The notes below the pieces were generated by a model. That model was given only the letters and a program-made list of their open reading frames with translations, did no database searches and was not told the DNA's origin. From positions 310,001 through 374,000 of the forward strand of contig CAJQUW010004470.1 in assembly GCA_907163375.1 (NCBI GenBank): a stretch of DNA of 64,000 nucleotides, written 5' to 3'. This document shows, in pieces, positions 1 through 9,330 of the stretch. Numbering within the stretch: position 1 is the first letter of the stretch; every line of letters begins with the position of its first letter. The position numbers were made by a program, and so were the translations under genes. The DNA comes from Prostheceraeus crozeri (lineage: Eukaryota; Platyhelminthes; Polycladida; Euryleptidae).

Positions 1-228
1 GCATCCATATAATCCGTGATGTTATGAATACTAATTGGTCAATAGAACTGATGGTTTACTAATGCCGTATAAAAATAGAAGTTAGAGTGAACATGTATTG
101 AGAGCTTGGCTTATCAAAACATTTCGATATAATTCGATTACGTGAATAAATAATATGCTATACTAGGGACTTCTTCTCCACATTGGATGAAAGAACATCT
201 TGATATTTGAATAATTTAGACTTATAGT

Positions 229-2142
229 CTAGCTAGGTTCAGTGAGGGTCATTGCACATAGGCCTACCTGTCCGCGATAAGTGGTCTTATCAAATGAGTA
301 AATGAACTCAACGAAATCGTTCATGTTTAGATCAGGAGACTTCACTTCTTCGTGTTGCAACTGCTTTTCTCCTTGCGCGATTATCCTTTTCTCCGAACAC
401 AAGGACGTTCTAGAAGCTTGTATACCACCATCATGCGTGAGGCTAAAGTGATGCAATGCTCGCAAATCAGGTATTGGATGACTGTCTAATTTCCAGAAAC
501 AGTTCAAAAACTCCTCATTTTGTCGGACTTCAGTCGCTGGCAAGAACATCATCATAATACCGGGTCTCAAAGATTTGCACAGTTCGTAAAACGCAACGGC
601 ATTGTTGACTATATGTTGTCGCGTCTTTACTTTTCTCCAAACGTCGGATTTCATCGATCCCCCCCACGACGTCGACAAGACCTTTGCCGTGGGAGGAAGC
701 GAAAAATGTCCAAGACTTGATCCTCGGATGCTTGAAGAAATCGAAGCAACGGATGGTGTTGATGCTATATTGATTTTTGAACTGAGCAGTGCAGCCATCT
801 GAAAAAAATCATTATTTGGTCAATACTTGGGTCAATTGCTTTTGCTAATTGACAGAAGGCACGTATGAAGACCATGCTGGCGATGCGATCGTGATTTTTG
901 TCATCAGACACAATGGCTAACTGTCGCACATTGTCACCAGGTGGATAAAGTGCTCCAGTAAAAATTGTCACTTGCTCATAACACCAATGTGCGCTCTGTA
1001 TCTCATCCTGACTAGTGCACTTGTAGTTTTCAGCAAAATCAACTTGTAGTATCGCCTCACCTTCAGGAATCCGGGACCTCAGAGTTTGAAAATAATGCTG
1101 CTTGGTTACGCTTGACAAAGCTGTGTACGCGGTATTGAGGAAATGTTTCTTTAATTTTGTGACAGTCGGATACAGACTGTCGTTATGGTTGGCTGCAGTA
1201 TGCCCTGATTATGCTCCCATGTTCGGAAACTGACCGGCAACTCCATAAATTCGTCGTCATTCATTTTTGTCAATGCTTCGTTCAGCGCATCGTCGCAAGT
1301 AACACATTCAGCGTCTAAATAATCATTCCTGCATTGTGTGTTTAAGAGAAGTTCCTTGCCGGTTGGTGGAATGTCAGGAACAACCTTGCTTACGCTGTGT
1401 AACAGGGCATCCATGTTCATATGATGGGGACAAACGCATACAGAATGTGGGGTTTCGCCTTCAGGGCGTACATTTGGGTGGCGAAGCTGATAGAAGCGCG
1501 TGCGACCGACACCCTCTGGAAATCTCTCTTTGTAGAGAGGAAAGGCTTCCTTGATCGACATGACCATGTGGTATAATTGAAGTCTCTGCTTAACACCATT
1601 GATGGAAAATACTCGGTTGTCTCGTATTCCTGGAGCAGGACGACTAACATCACTAGACAGGTAAAACGATTGAACATTTGCTTCTGTCTTGCAATAGTGA
1701 TTATGACCGTAGATAGAGGTTTGTCGTCCTCATCTGTCAATGCATCAGTCAAGCTTGTGACGACTGCTTTTCTTTTAGTCGGTGATGACGGAAGAGACCT
1801 CTTGACTCTCGCGATTGCTTTTCCTAGTCCTTGGCGTGACCGAAATCCTAATGACTTCGCACCTTTAGATGTCCTTTCTAATTTCTCACTTGCCATCTTC
1901 CTTTCTTTCCATCTTCTTTTCCTTTCTCTGGCGTCTTGCCTCTGCTTTCGAGCTTCCTGTCTTCCTTCACGCGTACCAGAGTTCATCCTTATCTTCGCTT
2001 CAGCTCGTCGTTTCTTTTCTTTCTCGCCTCTCAATTTTGCCTTTTCCTCCCATCCTGTGCTCGCTACCCGTCTAGCCCAGTAAGCACGTTGGTTTCTTGC
2101 CTTGCGTGCCTTTTCATCTTCTATTTTCTTCTTCGGTTTCAT
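229..2142 (-). pseudogene. Decayed DDE/RNase H-like transposase-type gene
   Basis: Reading leftward on the minus strand, a basic Lys/Arg/Glu-rich coil (about 2142-1800) is followed by segments matching a multicopy protein family I recognise from invertebrate genomes but cannot name. They include VSRPAPGIRD near 1640, a Cys/His piece PHSVCVCPHH near 1430, LQVDFAENY then QDEIQSAHW near 1050-990 (first acidic residue), SDDKNHD near 900, DGCTAQFKNQY near 790, FFASSHGKGLVDVVGG near 690, and a C-terminal FVEFIYSFDKTTYRGQV near 290. The order suits a DDE-type RNase H fold. No introns are evident. The frame breaks at least four times (near 1675, 1160-1190, 805 and 665), three of them in short homopolymer runs, so this is either a young pseudogene or a copy with sequencing errors. 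No clear terminal repeats were found, so the mobile-element status is inferred. Confidence 0.6.
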
Positions 2143-2390
2143 CTGAAAATAACATTATGCAACTGCTTCTGTGCATTATGATCGATTACTTCATGTAATT
2201 TACTGTACTGAAAATCACATGAATCACAGACTTTAAACTACCAATATGTTATGCAAATCAAAATGAAATATCAATTTATGTGAATAAATACATTTGGTAG
2301 AAAGCAGCTCCCGAAGACGATGGCATTGTAAATAAGCTTTTGGAACAATGAAAACGTCGTAAATCTAATTATAATGGAAAAAAATAAAAA
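2143..2390. other. Unassigned AT-rich sequence
   Basis: I see no coding, RNA or repeat signal. A sequence like a 3' splice site (TTATTTTCAG read on the minus strand) lies directly before the first Met of the neighbouring minus-strand gene, so a 5' untranslated exon could lie here, but nothing else supports it. Confidence 0.3.
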
Positions 2391-2460
2391 CAACATTCAA
2401 CCGGTTTCAATTGAAGCCACATACAAACTCTTGACTTCAATTGAGGCCGGCTGAATGTTG
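2391..2460. repeat. Imperfect hairpin, 26-bp arms
   Basis: Arms at 2391-2416 and 2435-2460 match at 23 of 26 positions when one is reverse-complemented, with an 18-nt loop. Transcribed on the + strand, two of the three differences become G-U wobbles, so the RNA would fold into a nearly perfect stem. It could be a small foldback element or a small-RNA precursor; nothing decides between them. Confidence 0.6.
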
Positions 2461-2579
2461 GTTTGATTTCGATAATTTTCGCTATTCTTTATTTGAGAAG
2501 ACGTTTTCCTATTTCCAAGAGTGAATAAATACCAAAATTAGATAGGGGTTTCGACAAATAATTGAATTTCATACTACAA

Positions 2580-2759
2580 CAGTACCCGGTTAACATATTT
2601 CAAGGGACACGAAAAATTGGTACATTATCTCCGATGCACGTTGTATCGGACGCGAACATAATATCAAAAGTTTTCGCCTTTGAAGCGGTAAGTATACGTT
2701 ATCAGCGAGAGTATATACGCAATAAGCGAGTCCGTTATAGCGGGGTTCTAGGTGTACTG
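2580..2759. repeat. Possible pogo/Tigger-like MITE
   Basis: Both ends start CAGTAC when read inward. The right end, read on the minus strand, continues into AACCCCGCTATAACGGACTC, a string of the kind found at pogo-type ends, and the right flank is TA. The left arm is poorly preserved and its flank is not TA, so the family is tentative. A fortuitous splice-donor-like GTAAGT lies inside at 2688. Confidence 0.3.
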
Positions 2760-2981
2760 TATTACCACTTTCATTAGACTCACCTTGAAACATCCAGTTG
2801 CAGAATGATCGAGTTTTTGCACTTTTCTGGCACGGTTAGTGATGTTTGGTAAGTGATTCAACTCATTGGACACCAAACAGCTTGATCTGGCGCTTCCAGG
2901 ACTTTCATTGGCTCATATCACAGCAAATAGAATCCAAGCTGGGAAAACCTGACGTGCTAAGAATACATTTGTAGCTGTAGC

Positions 2982-3002
2982 GATTGAATGAGTCATTCAA
3001 TC
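2982..3002. repeat. Perfect 21-bp palindrome with AP-1-like core
   Basis: GATTGAATGAGTCATTCAATC reads the same on both strands around a central G. The centre TGAGTCA equals the AP-1/bZIP consensus. Binding is only a possibility; a short palindrome can also arise by chance or as element debris. Confidence 0.4.
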
Positions 3003-3225
3003 AGTGTCAGAAGCTTCAGTTGCTCCTTGTGCGCTGGTCGACCGGGTGCATGGATGAATTTATCGGTATAGGCATATGTGCGTATATGCCTCATGTATTC
3101 AATATCTCCTGTTAGGTGTAGAATGCAGAGGCCTTTATACACAAAAATATGACATTCATTGACTTATGGAAATATATGGGCGTGAAAACGTGATAAATCC
3201 CGGTACTTGGAACATGACTGATCAA

Positions 3226-3401
3226 CCCAAGAACGTGACTGACCGCTTGTACAGATACAGGTTTTGAATAAATGTGATTTTATTACACTATCATGGTATC
3301 ATGGGGGGACTTATTAATGAAATGTAATTGTATTATATAATGCCTCTTACTTTGCTAGAGGCATTGACTTAAAGTACTTTTCGGTCAGTCACGTTCCTTG
3401 G
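3226..3401. mobile_element. Short MITE-like element (176 bp)
   Basis: The left end CCAAGAACGTGACTGACCG and the reverse complement of the right end CCAAGGAACGTGACTGACCG are nearly identical, giving 19-20-bp terminal inverted repeats around an AT-rich core. A related GAACATGACTGATC lies directly upstream, so the left end may be partly duplicated. No target duplication is obvious and the superfamily is unknown. Confidence 0.5.
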
Positions 3402-4424
3402 CCAATTGTGAAATTTCCATCTATTGAGTATAGATTTTAGAAGTCTTACTTGATGCTTTTCATCAACTATCTAGTATCAAACGAAAGATCTTATCATACT
3501 TTTCATACATACAGAAAACCAGAACGCTTCGCGTTTCCTATCTTATTAAAAAGACATCAATAAAAATGACATTGAATTACTACAAATATTATCGTTCGTC
3601 CTTTCATAAACACACATTTTCGAAGGACTCTGAACCGCAATCTACAATTGATATCAGGTTATCATTAATATTTCTAAGAATACCTTGGTTTTATCAAGTA
3701 AATGGCACTAGTTTCGACTCTATAGATCTAACTTGAAAATTTCATACCCAGTTAACACTTTCTGCGGATTGGCCCTTATGCATTTATCATAAAATCAAAA
3801 ATTTATTATAAAAATTTCAAGCTTACAATATTTATCAATATGAGAAGTGCACTGTTGTTTTCTGACGCACAGAACTTGATTTTGGATTACGCGATGATCA
3901 ATGTTGATTCGAACAATAAACCCATCCTTTCCACGATAGTCTACATAGGCTAGACAGACATCTGCTGACTGACAGGATGAGTGAGTCAGCAATCAGCATA
4001 CACGACGATCATAGCGATTGAATGGAGTTCACCTTGATTAACTTATGGTCACCGCTTCTATAAAAATAAATGGAAATTTAGGACTAAAATTAGGATGCGT
4101 CCTATACACAGGCACACAGTTTTTCCATCGTTTTTAGAGTCAAATATCCACTGCGTCCGATACATGGTATCGTCCTATACGCGGGTATTTACGGTGTGGC
4201 CAAAACCACCAGTTGATATGCTAGAAAACAAAAGCACCCAATGTCTTGCGGATGTACTTTGAGTATTTAATCTTATAGTGGGCCAAATTTAGTGCTAATT
4301 TAATGTATCAAAAATACACAAAAATATGCTACTGAGGAGTGCAGTGTCAAAAGTTAAGTATTTCAGAAGGTAGAGTGAAATTTCGAGAGGGGGAGGGACG
4401 AAAAGCACCTTACCCCCAGTGAAG
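3402..4424. other. Unassigned AT-rich sequence
   Basis: I see no gene, RNA gene or clear repeat here. The short open frames have no recognisable motif. Confidence 0.3.
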
Positions 4425-4644
4425 GGGCCCCATTAAGATCGCGAGGGGCCTTTTGAGATTGTTAAGTCCCTTTAGAGACTGCAAAGGGCCCTTTAAGATC
4501 GTGAGGGCGTCCGTTTGAAATTGTGAACGGCAACTGTTTCAGTCTTTGAAGAGCTCTTTTTAGATAGGCCTATGAATAGACCTCTTGAGATTGTAAAGGG
4601 CCTATGGGGTTGAGACCGGCACCCTTCAAGACAAGAGCATGTGG
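4425..4644. repeat. Degenerate minisatellite, left part
   Basis: About six diverged units of roughly 25-32 bp built on GGGCCCTTTRAGATTGTRAA follow one another. The same unit resumes at 6400-6490 on the far side of the adjacent hAT element, so the array was probably continuous before that element landed in it. Confidence 0.55.
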
Positions 4645-6399
4645 CAGGGTTGGCAAAAACCCAAAAACCCAATTGTGTTTTTGTGAATTTTTTGACCCCG
4701 AGGTCCGATACTTCAGAAAACGCAAGTGTTTAAAAGGAGTTGACATTCCATGTTTTGCTACGATGTTAGATAATGAGTTATTTTTATCAATATAACAATG
4801 CGTGCATTCAATTGTCATGATTGTTGCTATTGTAGTTATTAATATTATCATCATTATTATTAATATTATCACTATAAAGAGGCAGGCCTACATTATAAAT
4901 CGACCTTTCAATTTGAGAATTTATGACCCCGATATTCAGGGAAGCGTAGGAGATATTGTAAAGAGGGCATTCTGTAGATTTATTTAGATATGAGGTTAGG
5001 TAATGAGTTAAAATTATTGTATCATCATGCATGTAATTATTCATATTAATGTTTATTAAAAGGAGGGCCTGATTATTTATCATACACATCGCTCGACATT
5101 CCATCTATTTCGCGTAAATGTTGTGCAACGTAGCTACATGTTGCTTAACTGCTGTTATGTGCTCATTGCGTCATATAATATATTGCCTACATGTCATGTA
5201 CATGAGTAGAAAGTAAAAAGATAAGATTATTTTGTTGAAAAACAATGGTTTCTAAAAAACAAAACGAAAACAAGAAACTCTTATTCCCATTCGTCTCGAC
5301 TGATTATATGTGAGAGAAATCAGAGGAACCATGTTATTTTACGTTTCAGTTTCAAAACATTATTTGATTGAATTAATTCTAACCGATGTGAGATGTCTCA
5401 CTGTTCATATTTTCCATCTTAAGTCGGTTAAAGGGTGTATGAATTGATCAATAATCCGATTTTGAATTCCTTTTTGTTGACGTCGATTGACAATGAAAAT
5501 CAAAAGAAAGTTCTAAAAACGTACCTTAAATTCGCATTCGAAGTATGACTTAATTTTCATGGCTAGATGCATGAATTAGCCCTAACATAAAAGTTGCCCC
5601 TGACTTCTCACACGCTTAAATTACAGGTTAAAACGTTCACAAAATCACAATAAAAGGCATCCGGTAAGTAGAATTACCAGTCATCAATCGAGTCAAAATC
5701 GAATTATCGCTCTTGTCGAGGCTTCTATATACTTTGACCAATTTCTGCACCTTAGAGTTTGACAGTCTGTTTCGCAGTTTAGTATGTACAATAGAGTACG
5801 CTGAGAAAATGCGTTTGATTCCTGCAGAGGAACACGGAGCGATTTGGAGTGCCTCCATCAGTTTTCCAAATCCGGCTGGAATTCGGTCCAATCTGCTGCC
5901 ATAAGCATTTATTTGCTTCCAGAAGCGGAGCGGTCCCAAATGAAAATGTCAAGTCAATGATGATTCTGGCTTAGTATTTCTGATTCTTTAAACCAAAGCC
6001 TCGTGACACTTTTTCTCACGCAGTGTGCGGTCCGATCGCCTGGTCCCCTGGAATATCCTACATTGCGAAGCAGAAACGTATTAGGTTGCCGCCCTTACTG
6101 GTACATAGTTTATTTCAGTGATCCATACTTTATTTCATGTGTATGAGAAAACTACTGTTCATCAAATACACCAACCAATGCATTTTCTCACATTATAATA
6201 TCATTATTAATCAATAACCAGTGACATTTGAGCAATCTGTTGGCAAAATAATATACCTCAAAATTAGTGTCGAGAAATCCACAGAAATCTAGTTCCGTCA
6301 TGGACCAAAAATCCCAAACAAGCCAAAAACCCAAAAACCCCAAAAATCAGATTACCCAGTGGGTTTTTGACTCTGATGTGGGTTTTTGAACAAACCCTG
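4645..6399 (-). mobile_element. hAT element inserted in a minisatellite
   Basis: The left end CAGGGTTGGCAAAAACCC and the right end (minus strand) CAGGGTTTGTTCAAAAACCC form the terminal inverted repeats, each followed by further AAAAACCC repeats. The CAGGG start is typical of hAT elements. Inside, on the minus strand, is a hAT C-terminal dimerisation segment. Both flanks are minisatellite, and only GTGG is shared at the junctions, so the expected 8-bp duplication has decayed or sits in repeat sequence. At 1.76 kb the element is too short for a whole hAT transposase and is internally deleted. ATT-rich simple repeats lie at 4830-4880. Confidence 0.7.
5637..5939 (-). pseudogene. hAT transposase C-terminal dimerisation fragment
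   Basis: About 100 residues match the C-terminal end of hAT transposases. The core SSAGIKRIFSAYSIVHTKLR corresponds to the family signature A-x-x-E-R-x-F-S followed by a basic R-N-x-L segment, here RNRLSNSKVQKLVKVYRSL. The usual Glu before the Arg is replaced by Lys. The DDE catalytic core and the BED zinc finger are missing, so this is a remnant that cannot transpose on its own. It sits in the minus orientation inside the element whose ends are at 4645 and 6399, which fits its assignment to that element. Confidence 0.7.
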
Positions 6400-6490
6400 G
6401 TGGGCCCTTCTTAGATTATGTAGGGCTCTTTCAAATTGAGAACGGGGCTATGCAGATTGTTAGAGGACTTTACAGACCCTGTAATTTTTA
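6400..6490. repeat. Degenerate minisatellite, right part
   Basis: GGGCCCTTCTTAGATTATG, then GGGCTCTTTCAAATTGAGAA and a third, weaker unit, continue the 4425-4644 array on the other side of the hAT insertion. Confidence 0.5.
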
Positions 6491-7239
6491 AGGGTGATCA
6501 AATTCAAAGCAGATGCTTTCTAAAAATCCGCTTGACTCTTGAGCGGAAGATTCTTCTACAAGGAAGTCAGTGATATTTTCGTCAATCCTAAGAAATTGGA
6601 CGAAGCACAAGTAATCAAGGCTTTGAAATAAATGAATTTATGTGGGAATGCTTGACGAAAAAGTTGTAATAAGTTATTATCGAGTCTATTATGAATTGAG
6701 TCCTTGAATTCTTGAAATGAACTGATTGCTTTGATGCTCTCCAAAATATGTCTTTCAAGAAGAGTCTGCCAGAAAAACATGAAAGAAAAATCTACCAAAA
6801 TGTTTCGGGAACACATGGGAGTGACGAAAGGATATTTGGTACGATCACTTGTTGCAAAAGCATCTAAATTTCGGCGTAGACACCAACGAAAATTGAAATC
6901 TCGCAAACAACTGCAGAAGAGATAAGGATTTCTTTTCTTGTCAATTTTGCGTTTACTTATGCCATGGCGGCTCAATTTTTATCAAACAGCTGTCATGATC
7001 TTGTTTGAAAGCCAAAAGTTGTTCTTAGATGTCATTGTTTTTTACTATGTTTGCAGTAACAGAGATGAAAGGTTTGATTTGAATCATTGCCGTAGCTACA
7101 AATACTGATGAAGTTTCTTCAGGCTGAACTGCAAGCGTTTATGACTTCTTAGCTGACATCAGTACAGTAATTCAGCAACTCACTCCACAGACCATCGGTA
7201 GGTCGATGTGCTTAGAAATCCGACAGCTCACCTTCGTGC
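6491..7239. other. Unrecognised stretch with two overlapping open frames
   Basis: A minus-strand frame (6556-6975, 139 residues) and a plus-strand frame (6731-6925) overlap. The plus-strand reading is strongly basic (VAKASKFRRRHQRKLKSRKQ), and the frame continues upstream through several stops. I recognise no family. It may be debris of an element protein. Confidence 0.25.
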
Positions 7240-7298
7240 ATGAAGTGCAAATAGTAGCCAAGAAAACCAAAACGTCGTTTTTCTAATTAAAAGCGCTT

Positions 7299-7340
7299 AG
7301 ATCTTTCGACCGGCACTGCCGGCCATCATCAGAGGAACTG
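7299..7340 (-). ncRNA. Hammerhead-ribozyme-like core of the PLE end
   Basis: On the minus strand CTGATGA (7332-7326) is followed by a 7-bp stem with a 3-nt loop (GGCCGGCAGTGCCGGTC) and then GAAA (7307-7304). This is the order of conserved core segments in a hammerhead ribozyme. Penelope-like elements are known to carry hammerhead motifs. I could not find convincing stems I and III, so self-cleavage is unproven. The mirror copy near 8568-8600 has GAAC in place of GAAA. Confidence 0.45.
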
Positions 7341-7514
7341 ACTGTAGAACCAGCCACAGATGACAGTTCACATTACACAATTAGATTCTATGACTCCGCT
7401 GCTGTGAAAAACATAAGACACAAAGATAAAAATGCCTAAGTAAGAACACTACTGATTACAAGTGAAAAGTAACACCATAAAATACGAAAATTAGGTGAAA
7501 GAAGAAAAGTCAAG

Positions 7515-7856
7515 TCAACACAAGCAGTGCCAAGATTCACTGAGGGCATGCTTCACTTTGTTCTGCGAATCCATCTTCTTGGTCCAGAACGCCTCCTTTA
7601 CCACTCGCTTACTCCAAACACTCTCTCTGTCTAGCACTTCAGCTTTCTCCACGTTGATTCGATGACCAGTCAACGCCACATGCTTAGCCAGCTCGGACCG
7701 GTCCACGTCGAGTTCTCGTATCGCGCGAGCATGCTCCTTGCCTCTCACCTCTTTGGTTCTGGCTGTTTCACCCACATAACTCCACGAGCATCCGTCCTGG
7801 CATGTGATCCCATACACTACGCCCAACTGAGTAGCCGGGGCAGGTCTCTTCCTCAC
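7515..7856 (-). CDS. GIY-YIG endonuclease domain of a PLE (left copy, partial)
   Basis: The 113 residues open with VVYGITCQDGCSWSYVGETA, which is the GIY-YIG signature in the form used by Penelope-like elements (V-Y-x-I-x-C, then Y-V-G-E-T), followed by the catalytic-type Arg and Glu-His of RGKEHARAIRE. The protein would nick target DNA during retrotransposition. The frame runs to a natural stop, but the reverse transcriptase that should precede it is missing. It differs from the right copy at very few codons, for example Val for Ala in the first motif. Confidence 0.75.
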   Translation of the reverse strand: MRKRPAPATQLGVVYGITCQDGCSWSYVGETARTKEVRGKEHARAIRELDVDRSELAKHVALTGHRINVEKAEVLDRESVWSKRVVKEAFWTKKMDSQNKVKHALSESWHCLC

Positions 7857-7941
7857 CAGCAGGGATCGAAGGAGCTGGTGGAGACCCCGGACGAAGGAGG
7901 AGAGAAATGATGCTGAGGAAGAAGATAGGATACGATGCTCA

Positions 7942-8385
7942 ATCCCTTACGTCGGAAAGGATTCAAGCAAGTTGGCCTCTGTCCTTCGAGAGGTGAATGT
8001 CGAGGTGTCGATGAAGCCTAGGACAACACTTCGATCCCTGCTGGTGAGGAAGAGACCTGCCCCGGCTACTCAGTTGGGCGCAGTGTATGGGATCACATGC
8101 CAGGACGGATGCTCGTGGAGTTATGTGGGTGAAACAGCCAGAACCAAAGAGGTGAGAGGCAAGGAGCATGCTCGCGCGATACGAGAACTCGACGTGGACC
8201 GGTCCGAGCTGGCTAAGCATGTGGCGTTGACTGGTCATCGAATCAACGTGGAGAAAGCTGAAGTGCTAGACAGAGAGAGTGTTTGGAGTAAGCGAGTGGT
8301 AAAGGAGGCGTTCTGGACCAAGAAGATGGATTCGCAGAACAAAGTGAAGCATGCCCTCAGTGAATCTTGGCACTGCTTGTGTTGA
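7942..8385 (+). CDS. PLE RT-endonuclease linker and GIY-YIG domain (right copy, partial)
   Basis: This frame reaches further upstream than the left copy. It begins in the linker found between reverse transcriptase and endonuclease in Penelope-like elements (IPYVGKDSSKLASVLREV, then TTLRSLLVRKRPAP). It then gives the GIY-YIG motifs VYGITCQ and YVGETARTKEVRGKEHARA and ends at a stop at 8385. There is no start codon of its own: it is the 3' part of a longer polyprotein that was truncated on insertion. The endonuclease domain itself shows no internal damage. Confidence 0.75.
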   Translation: MPYVGKDSSKLASVLREVNVEVSMKPRTTLRSLLVRKRPAPATQLGAVYGITCQDGCSWSYVGETARTKEVRGKEHARAIRELDVDRSELAKHVALTGHRINVEKAEVLDRESVWSKRVVKEAFWTKKMDSQNKVKHALSESWHCLC

Positions 8386-8722
8386 CTTGACTTTTCTTCT
8401 TTCACCTAATTTTCGTATTTTATGGTGTTACTTTTCACTTGTAATCAGTAGTGTTCTTACTTAGGCATTTTTATCTTTGTGTCTTATGTTTTTCACAGCA
8501 GCGGAGTCATAGAATCTAATTGTGTAATGTGAACTGTCATCTGTGGCTGGTTCTACAGTCAGTTCCTCTGATGATGGCCGGCAGTGCCGGTCGAACGATC
8601 TAAGCGCTTTTAATTAGAAAAACGACGTTTTGGTTTTCTTGACTACTATCAGCCTTACTGGGATTCCGCCTCAAATTACAATGAATAACCCAGGCTCACT
8701 ATTTGCAACAATGAAGTGCAAA

Positions 8723-9192
8723 CATGAATTAGCTATTTGCATTGGTGTTTGATAATTTCAAATTTTAGAAACGAGCTCTACAGAATGAGATTTGAACAGC
8801 ATATATTTAATTAATTGTAGATGTTTGTACTTCGGATGACGATTTGTTTACATGTGAGTTACTGAATCTTTTCAGGTATACTACACTGATGACGGCTAAA
8901 AATCCAGAAACATTAGTATTTCCCGTAATGGATTGTATCAAATGTTGCTCTCATCTCATTTCAGATTAAATAGTATATAAAATTGCATGACTTCTGTAAT
9001 GTGTAATATTTGGGCACAATATACATGTAGAACTCCGTTTTCTCGCATTGATCAAATGCGATAGTTTTTAGTCGTCGATTTATTGTGTGACATTGATCCA
9101 AAATTATTTTGTCTATATAACGTGGCGGATTCTCAGTGGTCATTTCAAAGTTGTTGATGCAACAGCCATTAACGGCTTAATGATTAATTTCT
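8723..9192. other. Unassigned AT-rich sequence
   Basis: Nothing recognisable on either strand. Confidence 0.3.
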
Positions 9193-9330
9193 GTAAGTTA
9201 AGTAAGTAAGTAAGTAAGCGTTTATTCAAAAACTATTGGAAATCAAACGTTACAAGGTGAATAACACAATGAAGAAAAAGTAATAATTTGCAAACACAGG
9301 AAAATTACAACGACAGCTGCTGATCTAATT

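Larger units (their letters stand above)
7252..8710. mobile_element. Head-to-head inverted pair of Penelope-like 3' ends
   Basis: Arms 7252-7870 and 8030-8648 are 619 bp each, in opposite orientation and nearly identical. A 159-bp spacer separates them, and their 3' ends point outward. Each arm holds a GIY-YIG endonuclease reading frame, a 3' region and a hammerhead-like motif. The right side carries an extra 62-bp tail (8649-8710). The 12-bp ATGAAGTGCAAA occurs immediately outside at 7240-7251 and 8711-8722 and looks like a target-site duplication, so the whole inverted structure probably inserted as a unit. The reverse transcriptase is absent: both copies are 5'-truncated. Confidence 0.8.

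Noticed and set aside
2583-2687. Open 105-nt stretch between CAACAG and GCG|GTAAGTATA, a possible exon
   Set aside because: It lies within a probable pogo-like MITE, has no family resemblance, and nothing upstream or downstream pairs with it in phase.
7662-8238. Identical open frames antisense to the GIY-YIG domains (7662-7910 + and 7963-8238 -)
   Set aside because: They mirror each other only because the locus is an inverted repeat. The recognised domain is on the opposite strand.
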